Assembly: GCF_964340395.1 (NCBI RefSeq)
Contig: NC_135565.1
Span: 23,306,929 to 23,370,928, forward strand
DNA: 64,000 nucleotides
Direction: 5' to 3'
From: Glandiceps talaboti
Lineage: Eukaryota > Hemichordata > Enteropneusta > Spengelidae
Under the pieces are notes generated by a model. That model worked only from the letters and a program-made list of their open reading frames with translations, was not told the DNA's origin and ran no database searches. Position numbers and translations under genes: made by a program. Positions 13,301 to 25,390 of this stretch are shown in pieces. Each line of letters begins with the position of its first letter. Position 1 is the first letter of the stretch.

Positions 13301-16300
13301 GATTTTTGCGTACAGAGGCATAGTCCAGTGAAATCCATGGTTACAAAAATGTTGTAATGAGGCCCAGTGTAAGGAAAGTTTAGGCCAATAAGATTCCTGC
13401 TTACCGAGGTACACTAATGAGATCCCTGCAAACAGAAAGGCATAGTCCAATAAGAATTCTGCTTTAGTGAGATCCCTGTTTACAGAAAGGGTAGAGTCCA
13501 GTGAGATTCCTTCTTACAGAAATGGAATTTGTAATTTGTGGTATTCTAACCCCAAACAAAGACATGTAATTGTTGAACAGTACTTCCTTTTTGGAATAAG
13601 CAATGGTAACAAACAAACAAACAGAGTCCTTCTTACAGAAATAGAATTTGTGGTATTCTACCCCAAACAAAGACATGTAATTTTTCTACATTACTTCCTT
13701 TCTGGAACAAGCAATGGTAACAAACAAGCAAACACTTCTTACAGAAATAGAATTTGTGGTATTCTACCCCAAACAAAGACGTAATTTGTCTACATTACTT
13801 CCTTTCTGGAACAAGCAATGGTAACAAACAAACAAACACTTCTTACAGAAATAGAATTTGTGGTATTCTACCCCAAACAAAGACATGATTTTTCTACATT
13901 ACTTCTTTCTGGAACAAGCAATGGTAACAAACAAACAAATACTTCTTACAGAAATGGAATTTGTGGTATTCTACCCCAAACAACGACGTAATTTGTCTAC
14001 ATTACTTCCTTTCTGGAACAAGCAATGGTAACAAACAAACAAACAAACAAACATAAATACACCCAGGTGCCTATATTAGATATCATAGCATGATAGTACA
14101 TGCTGCTATGCATACTATTAGAACAGTCCAGACAAATACTACCTTGTCAGGAATTCATAAAAGTATGCAAAATAGATTCTTGCTTGCAGAAATATATGAA
14201 TGCAATAAATTATGTAATTCTTAAAAAAGGGAGTCATGTTGATGCAAAAAGAACGCTCAGTTTTAAAAAAAGCAGAACAATAATTATTCAGCCACAATGT
14301 ACTTATGCAAACAAAACATATGTTTTTGTACCTGCATGTTACTGAGCCATGTAGTACATGAATCAAAAATAGAAATGCTTTGTTTTGATATGGAGACCTT
14401 AAAGTTACCAGGAGTACAAGAATGTGAAGGGTCTGACTGAAACGAGTGAAACATTAAGAGCGATTGGTGTAGAGTAAATATATTGACACAGCTATTTTGA
14501 GCACGTAGGAATACTTTGAAATATTGAGATGCAAAATGTCTCAATTAAGGTTAGTATTGACAGAGCAAGGGCAGAATATATTTGGGTTCAAAAAAGGTCA
14601 TCAAAAGTTAACATGGTACATGAAGACAATGTCTTACAATATATAACTTTGTTGTAATGTTTGTATAGTTATATCTTTTCCCTAGCTTTGTAAATTCTGG
14701 TAGCACATGGGGGCAAACTTTGCAAAACTTACTGGTAAACCTGTTAAACATTTCAGCATAGTTTTGATGGGAATCCTGGTGTTATAGAGTGAAACTGGAG
14801 TAGAGCTTACCTGTCAACCACCATTAACAAAAACACTGAGTTTAACAAATTAAGTTTGGATTACACAACTTATTACCTTTCATTATGGACAGGAAAGAAA
14901 AGTAAATTAAAATAAAATGATAATACTAAACTTCTAAAGGCCAGCATTTTATTCCCAGGTTCTCAGAGTCCTATCTTATCAGTTAAAGGTCTGGGTTTCA
15001 ATCCCAGCTTCTTAGAGTCCTGTTATCGTTAAAGGTCTGGGTTTCAATCCCAGGTTCTTAGCTGTTATCTTATCAGTTAAAGGCCTGGGTTTCAATCCCA
15101 GGTTCTTAGAGGTGTGTTATCGTATCAGTTAAAGGCCAGGGTTTCAATCCCTGTTTTTCACATTAGTGTTATCAAATCAGTTAAAGGCCTGAGTTTCAAT
15201 CCCAGGTTCTCACATTAGTGCTATCTTATCAGTTAAAGGCCAGGGTTTCAATCCCTGTTTTTCACATTAGTGTTATCAAATCAGTTAAAGGCCTGAGTTT
15301 CAATCCCAGGTTCTCACATTAGTGTTATAGTATTTTAGCCATGAGAGTATGATGTCTGCACCTATATTTGGGTCCTTAAATTGCTCCTACCAATGATAAT
15401 GGGCTAATTTGCAATGCTTAGGTTGATCTTTATCTTTCAATGATGTGTTTTGTTTGACAGATAATTGCAATGCTTCCACAAACAGAACACTTATTGATCC
15501 CCAGACAAACTTTCCAACCCAGGGTTGTGTCTGACCCATCCATTGTTATATGCAAATGAGACAACAATAATACTCATGAATTATGCAACATTTTATCAAT
15601 TGTATGCAAATGATACAGTTATATTTGCATAATGTTCTTTTCTCATTTGATGTCTGCAGCTTAAGTTAATGGCCAATTGATTAGAGACCTACATCGTTGT
15701 CGATGCCTGCATTGAGTAAAGCAAGCCATAATGTCATAGGTAAAAAGCATAAAAGAAGAAAATAGTAGAGTTGAGAATTACATAATGTGATTTAGAAGTA
15801 GGAATAAATGATGAAATTTTGCAGGTGATAATGATATGAAGAAAATATTAGTTGACATGAAAGTCAAATTATAAAATACAAGAGAATATAGTTATAACGT
15901 GTAATCCTGTGTATGACTTGAGGAAGGGTGTGCTGAATATTAATAAACGTAAAATAATTTCTGATATAAGTTGATAAGGAGAAAGTTATGTGATGAATAA
16001 ATGTATATACTCGGATTTAAAAAATTGTTCAATATAGTGTGGTTAAAGTCATTGGTGAACATATTGTAAAATAACTATAATTTGTATGGTTAAAGTGTAG
16101 ATACCAGTGACAAAATAAAACTTTGTATTAACAGCTGTTTACTTACCTGTATTGAGAATCAATGTCTATATTTAGATATATTCCCTATGACAAATTTTGC
16201 CTCTAAAACGGAAAGAATTAGTGACTAAGTCGTAGCCACTTAGATACTAACATCAATAGAACACACATCTTTCTTTCATTATTGGTGAAAAAGAGATGCC

Positions 16301-19300
16301 ATGACTGCAGACACATGAATAAGGATATTTCATGAAAAGGTAGCTCACAGTAGTGTAGGAGTACCCCTACCACCACCCCATCCCCAAACAGTATTATGTG
16401 CTGGCTACACAGCATTGAGCACTAACCTCCTCCCCCATTGGTGTACATTACCCCCCCCCCCCCCCCCATTGGTATACATTATAAATACGACCACTGGGTT
16501 GCCACCAAGCAGTGAATTATTAATACATGCTACCAGCAATAAAATACATGTTTTGTCTGACTTGAAGTTAATTTGTAGTTTTTAATTAAATTATTGATTA
16601 ATTTATAACTGAAAAATGTGGCATATTGATTGCTGGCCAATTATTTGTGAAAGGGGATATTCAATTTGTCTACTTGACATGTTACCTACAAATTAATTCA
16701 GTTAATCTTAAAATGATACCATTCCCCAGCTTAAAGTTGTCTACATGTCAGTTAGAAAGCACTTTTCATTTATATATATTTATATTTTCATTTTTGCTTA
16801 TCTACAGGTTTTAACTACAAATTGGAAAATATATTTTGCATTATTTGAAAATAAAAAAAAATAATAAAAAAATGGGTCACTGTATCCAAATTTACTAGTA
16901 AACCCTTATTTAAGTCATTGTCATGGTAACGAGGTGTTTTAGAATATTTGCTTCTGAACAAACACATTTACAAATGATTTGGAAAAGAGTCCCAAATTTT
17001 CAATGTCTCCTCATCAGCATCACCAGGTGTGTGTTAATGAATATATTTACTAATAGAAATTCTACTCTGTCACAGATTTCTTTGGGAAGCAATCCCAGAT
17101 TTTCCCTTACATCTTGTCTGAACATGTCAGGGAAGTACTAGGAATATATTTCATTCTCATAAGCAAACACAGTAATGGCATTTAATGGCTATCAGAGCAG
17201 ATCAAAAATGCCATTATCTGCTTATAGCTTACATTTCCTTTGAATCACAACAGATCCTGACAATGGTTTTTTTTCCTCTCAGGCTTGAAATCCTGATAAC
17301 AGACAATGGGTAATTTTAGGCAATTATGTATAGTATATTTTTAACATCTGATGCCTTATAAAAATGAAATATTTTAAAATGAGTATGATATCCTTAAAGG
17401 CCCATAATTAAATCCCAGGTTCTCTCATTGTCCACAAACCAATTATTTCTGTAGCTCTGTCAGACAACTATTTTTCTACCTAAATTTTAACCTGATCCAA
17501 ATTGACCCTTTAAATTCATCTGAAAGTTCCCTAGCCCCCCCTACCAAAATTGCGATATTATTAAGGTTCTGAAATGCTATGTGCTTTTACCTGATTCCTG
17601 CTTCTGTTTAACAAACCTTTAACAACAACAACCCCCCCCCAAAAAAAAAAAACCCAAAAAAACCCCCAAAAAACAACAACAAAACCAAAACCCCCAAAAG
17701 CAGCCAAAGATGGGTAAAAGTACAGTCAAATATACAAATAGCCAAGAATACCGATACACATTAGCATGGTGGAAGAAAGGGAGGGAGAAGTTTATTATGC
17801 AATATTGTATATTCATGCATGTCATTTACTACATTAAGTATATTTAGCGTGTATATAAATAAAAGGGCTAGTTTGGAAACCCACAAAAAGCAGTATAAGA
17901 ATTACAAGACCATGGAGGTTAATGATCTATTACAATGTTGACATTTTAAATCAACTCAGTGATGGCATAGTATCCATAGTTCAAACTTTTCATGGCTTGT
18001 GTTTTGTATGTGGCAGTTAAAAATATATTTATCATGTTAAGCCAATAACAAATAACAAATATGGAAAACTTGTTAATAGTAATATTAATTGCTATGATGT
18101 TTTGTATCTATTGGTGATATTACCATATTAGATGTTTTCATGGTTTTATTTTTGTGAATTGTATATAAAAATAAAATATTGAAAAATTAGTTTATTAGAG
18201 CGTTTAGCTTCTACACTGTTTAAGTGTATAGGTGATACGTATGAATATACATTGCACAGTTAATATAGGTTAAGGTTGTGGTGGTGAAGGCCAATTCATG
18301 AATTATTCTAGCCGAAATAAACAAACTATGACCAATAAACAGTTATACAAAGATTACACAGAATACAAATATAGCATAAAGCTGTTGCCAGTACTGATAA
18401 ATAAAACTAACAAAATGTATGGTTTATTGTGTCCTTGACTTTATTAAGTACCACTACTCTCATATCACAATAACAAAATACCAACCAATCGTAAGCCTTA
18501 ACACAAAAGTATCCATTTCATAGATCATGTGACTCAGTATGACCTTTGACCAATATCAATCTACTACTTAATATTTCATGTCATTGGGCTAATGGCAGCT
18601 TTGCTAACAAGATAGAAGTCTACTTTATTAGATTTTCTTTGTCTGCATGTATACCAAAATATATCTAGATTAATGAGTCCTTTCCCTGTCTAATATATTC
18701 AATTATTTAATCATTTATTATCTATATGTCATCTGTGTTGTACTACTTAATTAATTATCTCTGTAAATTTTTTAATCATATTTGAGTTTCCCCACACTGT
18801 GCAATTATTTTTTGAATTATTAGTTTATATAGTATCAATGAATATTTCGTATAAATTTTCAGATATTTTTGAGTTGTCAGAATTATTAATTTGTGGAAAT
18901 GTATTTTATATCTTTTATTAGATAAAATGTCTTGGTCCAAAGTTGATACTGTTCATGAAGACTGTATGTGTCTACTTCGTGCTATGGTTACCTGAGCCAT
19001 CCTACCTAGCAGCTGTGGTTAAGATTCTACCAATTATATCATTGGCTATATTCATCGTAATGCACGGCATCAAATTACCCCGAAACCTCACCATGCATAG
19101 ATTCTGTTATGGCATCTTAGCAGGATTGGCATTTTCCTGTATTGGTGATATCTGTCTGGTTTTCAACGAAGCCTACTTCATCCATGGTTTAATAGCCTTC
19201 GCTATTGCTCAGCTGATTTACGCCATCAACTTTGGTTTCAAGCCGTTCAAGTGGTCCGTTCTACTGTTTTGCATAGCGTTTGGTTTATCAGTTTATGTTG

Positions 19301-19710
19301 TAATGTACCCTAGATTATTTGGACCATTTGTATATCTGGCTGGTCTGTATATGGCCCTTATCTTATACATGTTGTGGAGAGCCATTGCACGACTTGATTA
19401 TTTTGGAAAGAAATGGACCTGGAGCAAGCTTTCAGCATCGCTTGGTGCAGTTTGCTTCGTGATTTCGGACTTGACCATTGGTGTTAACAAATTTATGTTC
19501 CCTGTACCCTACGTTAGAGCAATTGTTATGTTCACCTACTATGCTGCACAGTTTGGTATTGCTTTATCAGTTGTAGACTACCACAAAATTGATGAGGGAG
19601 ACAAAGTAAATAATGATGTCACTAAAAAGTGTGTTGATGTCCACACAAATTGTAATGATGTCACATTTGCAAATGGGACTGTTAAGAAAGCACCACTGAA
19701 ATTAGACTGA
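10330..19710 (+). CDS. TMEM86A: TMEM86-like lysoplasmalogenase (YhhN family), two coding exons joined 10330-10350 and 18922-19710
   Basis: This gene encodes a multi-pass membrane hydrolase that cleaves the vinyl-ether bond of lysoplasmalogens, an ER/endomembrane enzyme of ether-lipid catabolism. Joining the exons gives 269 aa, close to vertebrate TMEM86A (about 240 aa). The start MTNPITV-IKCLGPKL matches the vertebrate N-terminus position by position, and CVYFVLWLP follows. About eight hydrophobic helices fill residues 20-240. The two family Asp motifs are present: SCIGD (near residue 80) and SDLTIGVNKF (near residue 195), and so is the late FPVPY...YYAAQ motif. The final 30 or so residues are hydrophilic and unlike vertebrate tails. 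The TMEM86A versus TMEM86B assignment is by overall resemblance; an invertebrate pre-duplication orthologue is possible. It is convergent with the kinase gene downstream. Confidence 0.9.
13145..13510. repeat. Degenerate ~45-bp tandem repeats in TMEM86-like intron 1
   Basis: About eight diverged units share the core 'agtccaatgagattcctgcttacagaga'. They are intronic and merge into a second, cleaner array at 13510. Confidence 0.75.
13505..14045. repeat. ~108-bp tandem repeats, 5 copies
   Basis: Each unit starts 'cttcttacagaaatagaat' and ends in an AAAC-rich run; copies are more than 90 percent alike by eye. The array is intronic. The first unit overlaps the last unit of the degenerate 45-bp array, so the longer repeat probably grew from it. 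Confidence 0.9.
14945..15328. repeat. ~50-bp tandem array with T-arm-like hairpins
   Basis: Eight units (the first partial) each carry a 5-6 bp stem closing a 7-nt loop TTTCAAT, for example CCTGGG-TTTCAAT-CCCAGG. This resembles a tRNA T-arm/B-box. Some units have CCAGGG-TTTCAAT-CCCTG, a compensating T:A to A:T change that keeps the stem. Single relatives occur at about 17397-17425 (+) and 51142-51172 (-). Confidence 0.85.
15329..18921. other. Remainder of TMEM86-like intron 1
   Basis: Intronic, strongly AT-rich. It holds a poly-C run (about 16450-16467), a C/A homopolymer patch (17629-17700), and a segment at about 16985-17125 that resembles sequences near 57640 and 59117 (a dispersed repeat). 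No further coding exon is needed or seen: the frame joins exon 1 to exon 2 directly. Confidence 0.6.
18922..19710 (+). CDS. TMEM86A: TMEM86-like gene, coding exon 2 (terminal)
   Basis: The acceptor AG is at 18920-18921 after a T-rich tract. The exon then reads IKCLGPKL in frame to the TGA at 19708-19710. All transmembrane segments and both conserved Asp motifs lie in this exon; in vertebrates the same region is split by a further intron. Confidence 0.93.
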   Translation: MKCLGPKLILFMKTVCVYFVLWLPEPSYLAAVVKILPIISLAIFIVMHGIKLPRNLTMHRFCYGILAGLAFSCIGDICLVFNEAYFIHGLIAFAIAQLIYAINFGFKPFKWSVLLFCIAFGLSVYVVMYPRLFGPFVYLAGLYMALILYMLWRAIARLDYFGKKWTWSKLSASLGAVCFVISDLTIGVNKFMFPVPYVRAIVMFTYYAAQFGIALSVVDYHKIDEGDKVNNDVTKKCVDVHTNCNDVTFANGTVKKAPLKLD

Positions 19711-20011
19711 ACAATGTTAAAATGTGGGTTTCTTTGACATAAAGCAGTCCAAGATAGAGTTTTTGAGTTCTTTTTTAGGCTGAAAAAAACTCCCTGGTGG
19801 AGAAAGAGTTAGCGAAAAGAGATGAATATTTATGACTTTCCTCATTTACATTCTACCTGTACATATAGGGTATGTACTATTCTAAAAAGTATAGAGGGGA
19901 TAATATGATTATTCTAGTAAAATTGGTAATATTGATAACTTTTTAAATTTACATCAGATTTAGTTCAACACTGTCAACAGTAAATTCAGCACAGTTGACA
20001 GTAAGTTCAAC

Positions 20012-20250
20012 ACCAGCAAAAGCCAACCTAACTCAACACAGACAAAAGCCAACCTAACTCAACACAGACAAAAGCCAACCTAACTCAACACAGACAAAAG
20101 CCAACCTAACTCAACACAGAGAAAAGCCAACCTAACTCAACACAGACAAAAGCCAACCTAACTCAACACAGACAAAAGCCAACCTAACTCAACACAGACA
20201 AAAGCCAACCTTACTCAACACAGACAAAAGCCAACCTAACTCAACACAGG
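20012..20250. repeat. 26-bp tandem repeat, ~9 copies
   Basis: The unit reads 'acaaaagccaacctaac' plus 'tcaacacag', nearly perfect, with isolated variants at about 20120 and 20212. It lies 300 bp past the TMEM86-like stop codon and may be within the 3' UTR. Confidence 0.95.
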
Positions 20251-22207
20251 TTAACTCGTTGCTTTAAACCATCAGCTATGCATACAAATGACATACCATG
20301 TCTTCTCAGTCAAATCATCAAAGTTTATGGTGAAATAATGCAGTGCCATTATGTCCACTTGTAAAATGAATATTATAGCATTTATATCATACAAGACAAA
20401 CAACTTGTATCCACATAGTCATGGTTTCATCCAATTTGTCATAATTCATATTTTGCTCTGCTTTTAAAACATGAAAACACCATTCTTTCCAATGTTACAT
20501 CTTTTATCCTGTTATGGATATAAAATTGTACCTGCAATTATGCATAATCATATGATTGGCTTCATACATAAGTTATGATTTACAACATTTATATAATTTA
20601 AGTTGACAACCATCTCACTGACTGCTTATTGATAAAAGTACATCATAGATACAATCTAAAACTAATTTACGTCATTTCAATTCTTGATATTTGTGTAAAC
20701 ATGAAATATTATAAAGATGTGTATAGTATCTTGTTACAATGTTGTGTGAATTATCAGTAATATATGTGCTTCTCATATTATACAATTCCTTGTTTTGGTT
20801 TCACATACTATATAAGTTAATATTATGTAAAGTGAATTCATGATATTTCACAGAAACGGATTGTTGTAAATTCCTTTTTCACTTATTATCTGTCAAAAAA
20901 AATTGTATGGAAATTTCCTTTGTGGTTGTATAACTAATAAGATAATTGAGATGTCAATGACATTATGCTCCAATGATTCTATGATAAGCAAATCGTAGCT
21001 TTTACATGATTATGTCAAGCTGATTGCTGTATGTCTGATATTTAAATAATAATATTTAGCACTGAGATTTATGGTATTGAAAGAGTACACCTTAGTCTGT
21101 AATGTATGCCGTGACGGGGCACCCTCAAACATCAGGCAACCCCCCTAACAGGAGGCCGGTGAGGGCGAAATGTCACAACGTATCTTACAGTCTAAGTACA
21201 CCTATGATGAAACTGTTATAGGTCAAATTAAAAGTTATCAAATGAAGCTGAAAATAATACAATTATAAGAAAAGAAAATAAATATAATATAATATTATTG
21301 AGAATACAGAAAGTATTCTTGAGTTTATGTACACATAATCTACTTGTAATAGGAGTTGTAATGTTGATATGACTTGACAATTTTTCTTTATTTTCACGGA
21401 CTTATGTATGTTTCTTAACAAACATTTCTTTTTGCTCTGTTGTTGGCACTAGTAATGCATCAAGCATATTGACTGATACAAGCTGTCAACACATTTAGAA
21501 CTTATATATTTAAGTTAATTTGAATATTGTTTACATTTACATATCTTTTAAAGGTTTATAGTTTCGGAGGTTTTGATTGGTTACTTGTTTAAATTACAGA
21601 TGTTGAGACTGTTGTACTGTATAGATTGACCAATTGAATGCAATGTACACGTTTTAAGAGTTTCAGAGACGGTAGTATATTTTTCACCCCTTTTAGTGGG
21701 AAAGTGTTATTTGAAAGAAAGATTTTGATGTTTACTCATTATCGTTGTTGTATGTCCTATTCTGTGTAACCCAGGTGTAAAGCAATTAATAAGGAGATCA
21801 TTCATAATCTATGCAAATTTATTATCAGTATTTGGTAGTTAAACTACACATGAGTGAAAAATTACATAACAATATAATACCTGACAAAACTGTTAAAATA
21901 TTTTACATATACTGTATTATTTATTTTTTATCATATTAATAATTATGATATTGCAACACAAGACAATATGTCCCATGAATTAAAAATATCAGAAAGCAAT
22001 TCGTCCAAAACTCCTGTTTGTCCAAATAGTTTTTTGCTAAGTCATACCTAAATTTCATTGCCCACAGGGACCCACATGATTTAGTTAGATGATACTAGAT
22101 ATTTGCACACAATGTAGTAAATCCAGTGGCAATGTATATTGTATATTGTAGTCTATGAAGAAGGGTGTTTTAGTTCTTTTCAAAAGTAGATGTGCTAGAC
22201 ATATTTA
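20251..22207. other. Intergenic or 3' UTR stretch
   Basis: AT-rich, no gene recognised. Several AATAAA-like hexamers occur (for example near 21270), so the TMEM86-like polyadenylation site cannot be assigned. One GC-richer foldback lies at 21086-21201. Confidence 0.5.
21086..21201. repeat. Imperfect foldback element, GC-richer core
   Basis: The left arm is TACACCTTAGTCTGTAATG, then GTGAC. The right arm reverse-complements to TACTTAGACTGTAAG, then GTGAC. An inner stem (CACCCTC with GAGGG) continues the pairing. It looks like a small non-autonomous element; no target duplication was established. Confidence 0.55.
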
Positions 22208-22211
22208 GATA

Positions 22212-22357
22212 TTATTCCCAATATTTTTCTTCGTTCAACCAAGAAAAATATGAGTGACCTAAGGGGTCTTGTCACTACGAGTTGCTAAATGAGTAGTGAC
22301 AAGACCCCTTAGGTCATGAGTATTTTCTGGCTGAATGGAGAAAAATATGGGGAATAA
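22212..22357. mobile_element. Palindromic MITE-like element flanked by TA
   Basis: The outer ends are inverted copies TTATTCCC / GGGAATAA, each bordered by TA (22210-22211 and 22358-22359), as expected for a Tc1/mariner-type TA target duplication. The inner arms 22255-22278 and 22293-22316 are perfect 24-bp inverted repeats around a 14-nt loop; the intervening arm segments are imperfectly paired. The 146-bp length and absence of any ORF fit a non-autonomous MITE. Confidence 0.75.
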
Positions 22358-22865
22358 TAGAATTATACCCCTCAAGCAAAATTCATGTAAAATCGGGAAA
22401 TTTTTTTATTTAAATTTCGTCGAGTAGTAGTGACATAATCCATATTTTCTGTTCAAAGACAATAACTTGGCCTGTGCATGACATCATTTACATTTCAGAT
22501 CAATGATTGGTACATTAGAAACAATGTCTAGTACTAATACACTAAAAAAAAGTGTTGAACACTTATCATGATATTGTACATTGCTACTATTTCAAAGTGC
22601 CTTCCCACATTGATGATTTTAAAATTATGTTTTCAAATAGTTGAGCCAATCCACATCCTACCAAGTTTGCTGGTTTGTATTCTAATTTTAAATCACAGAA
22701 AATTGTTTCCTGGTGTTTTCCATTTAAGACAAATACCTGTATATTTTAATGCCATTAATTATGGCAAACCTGATTCAGAATTAATTGTAGAATGACATCG
22801 GATAGGATATATAGCAATGATAATGTGTAATGCAGCTACAATGCATATTATCAAGTGCTAATAAG

Positions 22866-23830
22866 ATGAATGTTGTATTCCTACCAATCAGGAGAGCATC
22901 TGAATACCTCATTTGCATATTTCATTGATTTTGGTCATGTTGTGAATGTTGTATTCTTACCAATCAGGAGAGCATCTGAATACTTCATTTGCATATTTCA
23001 TTGATTTTGGTCATTTTATGAATGTTGTATTCCTTCAGTGTACCAATCAGGAGAGAATTTATGTACTGAATATTTCATTTGCATATTTCATTGATTTTGG
23101 TAATGATATGCTAATGTTGTATGCCTGTGCAGTTTCACACATGAGAGAAGCTGTAATGGATTTGTAACCCATATTTGCATCCCTAATTTCCAAAAGTCAA
23201 AGATATGCAGATTACTAATCAGGAGAGAATCGATGTATTGATAACCTCATTTGCATATTTCAGTTATTTTGGTAATGATATGTCAATTGTATTTCTACAC
23301 AGTGTATCAATCAGAGAAGATTCTAAGTATTGAGTTGATCACCTCATTTGCATATTTAATTTATATTTGTAATAATATGCTAGTTCTATTAATTCATACA
23401 ATGAGGAGAGAGTCTATATAATGAGTTGATGACTCATTGCATATTTCATTTATTTTGGTAATGATATGCAAATACTGTATTCCTTTTGCAGTTTCCCCCT
23501 TGAGAGGATATGTAATTGATTTGACACCCTCATTTGCATGTTTAATTTCCAAAAGTAAATGATATGCAAATGACCTATCTCTTGGTGGTGTACCAACAAG
23601 GGACAGCAGATATATTGATTTTGTCATTGCATGTGTATATTATATAAAACAAGTGTATTCCAACAAAGTATACACATTTCACAGGAACTGTGGCTGCACA
23701 TTAGCATATCTCAGTTTCAAGGGTTAATGATATGCAAATGTTGAATATTAATCTCATTAATCTAAAAGTGTCCTCTCAAGTTATGTACATCTGGTTACAT
23801 CATTTGCATATTTCACTTGATGCCATATAT
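22866..23830. repeat. Degenerate ~75-115-bp tandem repeats rich in octamer motifs
   Basis: About nine diverged units contain 'catttgcatatttcatt' and 'ggtaatgatatgcaaat'. Each unit thus tends to carry ATTTGCAT and/or its complement ATGCAAAT, the POU-domain octamer. Unit lengths drift, indicating an old array. Confidence 0.8.
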
Positions 23831-25385
23831 GGCAAACATTATTCCATATTTACCTCGATATAATGTTGATTCAAATTAAAAGAAATTGAGCAACATTGTA
23901 CACAAAACATTTTAATTTACATTTTTGCATGTGAATAATTTTAGCTGTTTATGTTATGTCTTTGATTATTTGGTACAGTGTGAGTCACTGCCGTAGTCTT
24001 TGATTTTACATGTATTGTGTGCTGAGACAAAAAGTATATAAAATATGTTTTGTTGACATTTTTATTGGTTCATGATATTTAACATAATGAATAGAGAAGT
24101 TAAATTTTCACTTTAATGCATGCAATATAAACTTTTAATATCTAGTTTTCAAATGTTTTGTTTGATATGCAAGTTATTTATGCATCTCATCAAGGCTTTT
24201 TTTTTTGCATTAATAATCAACTAGTTTGTATCTCATTAGAGTTATTACTTGTAGTTAACAAAAAAGTTATTTTACACAAATTATTTATGCATTATAAAAC
24301 TTTTTGGGTTGTAGACCATTTTTAGTCAGATCTTGTCTGAAATTAAGGATTGCAAATCTCCAAATCATGAGACATTTGATTTAATCAAATTTTATGTAAA
24401 GTCATGACTAGTTATGTTGGTTGCCAGGGTCATCAAAAACTTGACCCCTGACCTCAGCTGTTTTGTTTCTTTCCATGTGACTCTTGACATCTGACTTCAA
24501 CTTGTCTTGCCATGACCTCTGACCTGAACTATCAAGTTCTCGCTAGAGTTTAGAAAGTTATTTTGTATACTGTTTTGCTTTATTTTGTCCAAGAATTGAA
24601 GTATTAGTTTTACAATGAACAATAGTAGTAATAGGGGACCAGGTGGAATGAAATAGCTGAGTGATCCCAGACACTATATGAATACATAATTGTGTCTATA
24701 AGCATTAGTTCACTGCTTTATTTGAAATTGAGATTATCAAAATAATCAAACCAGTAATGTGTGAACTTCCATAATAATCATTTCATTTCAAACATTTCTA
24801 TATTTGACATTTTGACCGATGCAAAGGGAATTGAGTGAACAATTTCCACTCATAGGTGCAGCTAAGTTACATGTTGTGTACGCTGTCAGAATATAAATGA
24901 AATGTCATTATTCATGACATGTACCTACATGGTGCTATATGTTGATTTGAATCGCAATATCTGCATGTAAATATGGTGGTGTAGTTATTCACTCAGAATT
25001 CTAAATGTCATTGTATCAACGCTTGTACTGTAGTGACAAGAGTCAATTTAGTTGTGTGGAGATTTAAACTACTGGACTCTCCCCTCTGGTCACATTGCCC
25101 TAATTTCAATTTGAATTTGAACGAAGCCTTGGGCAGAAAGCAAATGTGAGACATGCTGTCAATATCGCCACCATGAAATTTAGTGAATCAGAAATTTGTC
25201 TGTCATCACCCAGGAAAGTATAGAAGAAAACACCATATTTTGGTGTGCCACAAGAAATTGCTGTGTATATTAGTGGCATGTCAGATAAATTGGCTTTATA
25301 GAGGACATACCACTTCCGAGTCTCAACAGAATAATGGATAGAGGATCCTGAAATTTGGTATATTAAAAGAAATAACTGTTTGTAT
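23831..25385. other. Intergenic stretch, no gene
   Basis: AT-rich, no supportable coding sequence. The segment 25225-25310 has a relative at 44745-44815 (shared order: 'caccaaat', 'tgtg', 'agtggcacatca', 'gaggacac'), so it belongs to a dispersed repeat out of which the following 36-bp array seems to have grown. Confidence 0.5.
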
Positions 25386-25390
25386 TGGTC

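Noticed and set aside
13464-13784. ORFs in the intron 1 repeats of the TMEM86-like gene
   Set aside because: They follow the 108-bp repeat on both strands and contain no known domain; splicing of the gene is complete without them.
14945-15328. tRNA gene cluster
   Set aside because: Only a T-arm-like hairpin is present; no acceptor stem, D-arm or anticodon arm can be folded around it.
18943-18945. A TTG start for the TMEM86-like protein within exon 2
   Set aside because: Exon 1 at 10330-10350 supplies an ATG and the conserved N-terminal residues in matching phase with GT-AG borders, so an internal non-ATG start is unnecessary.
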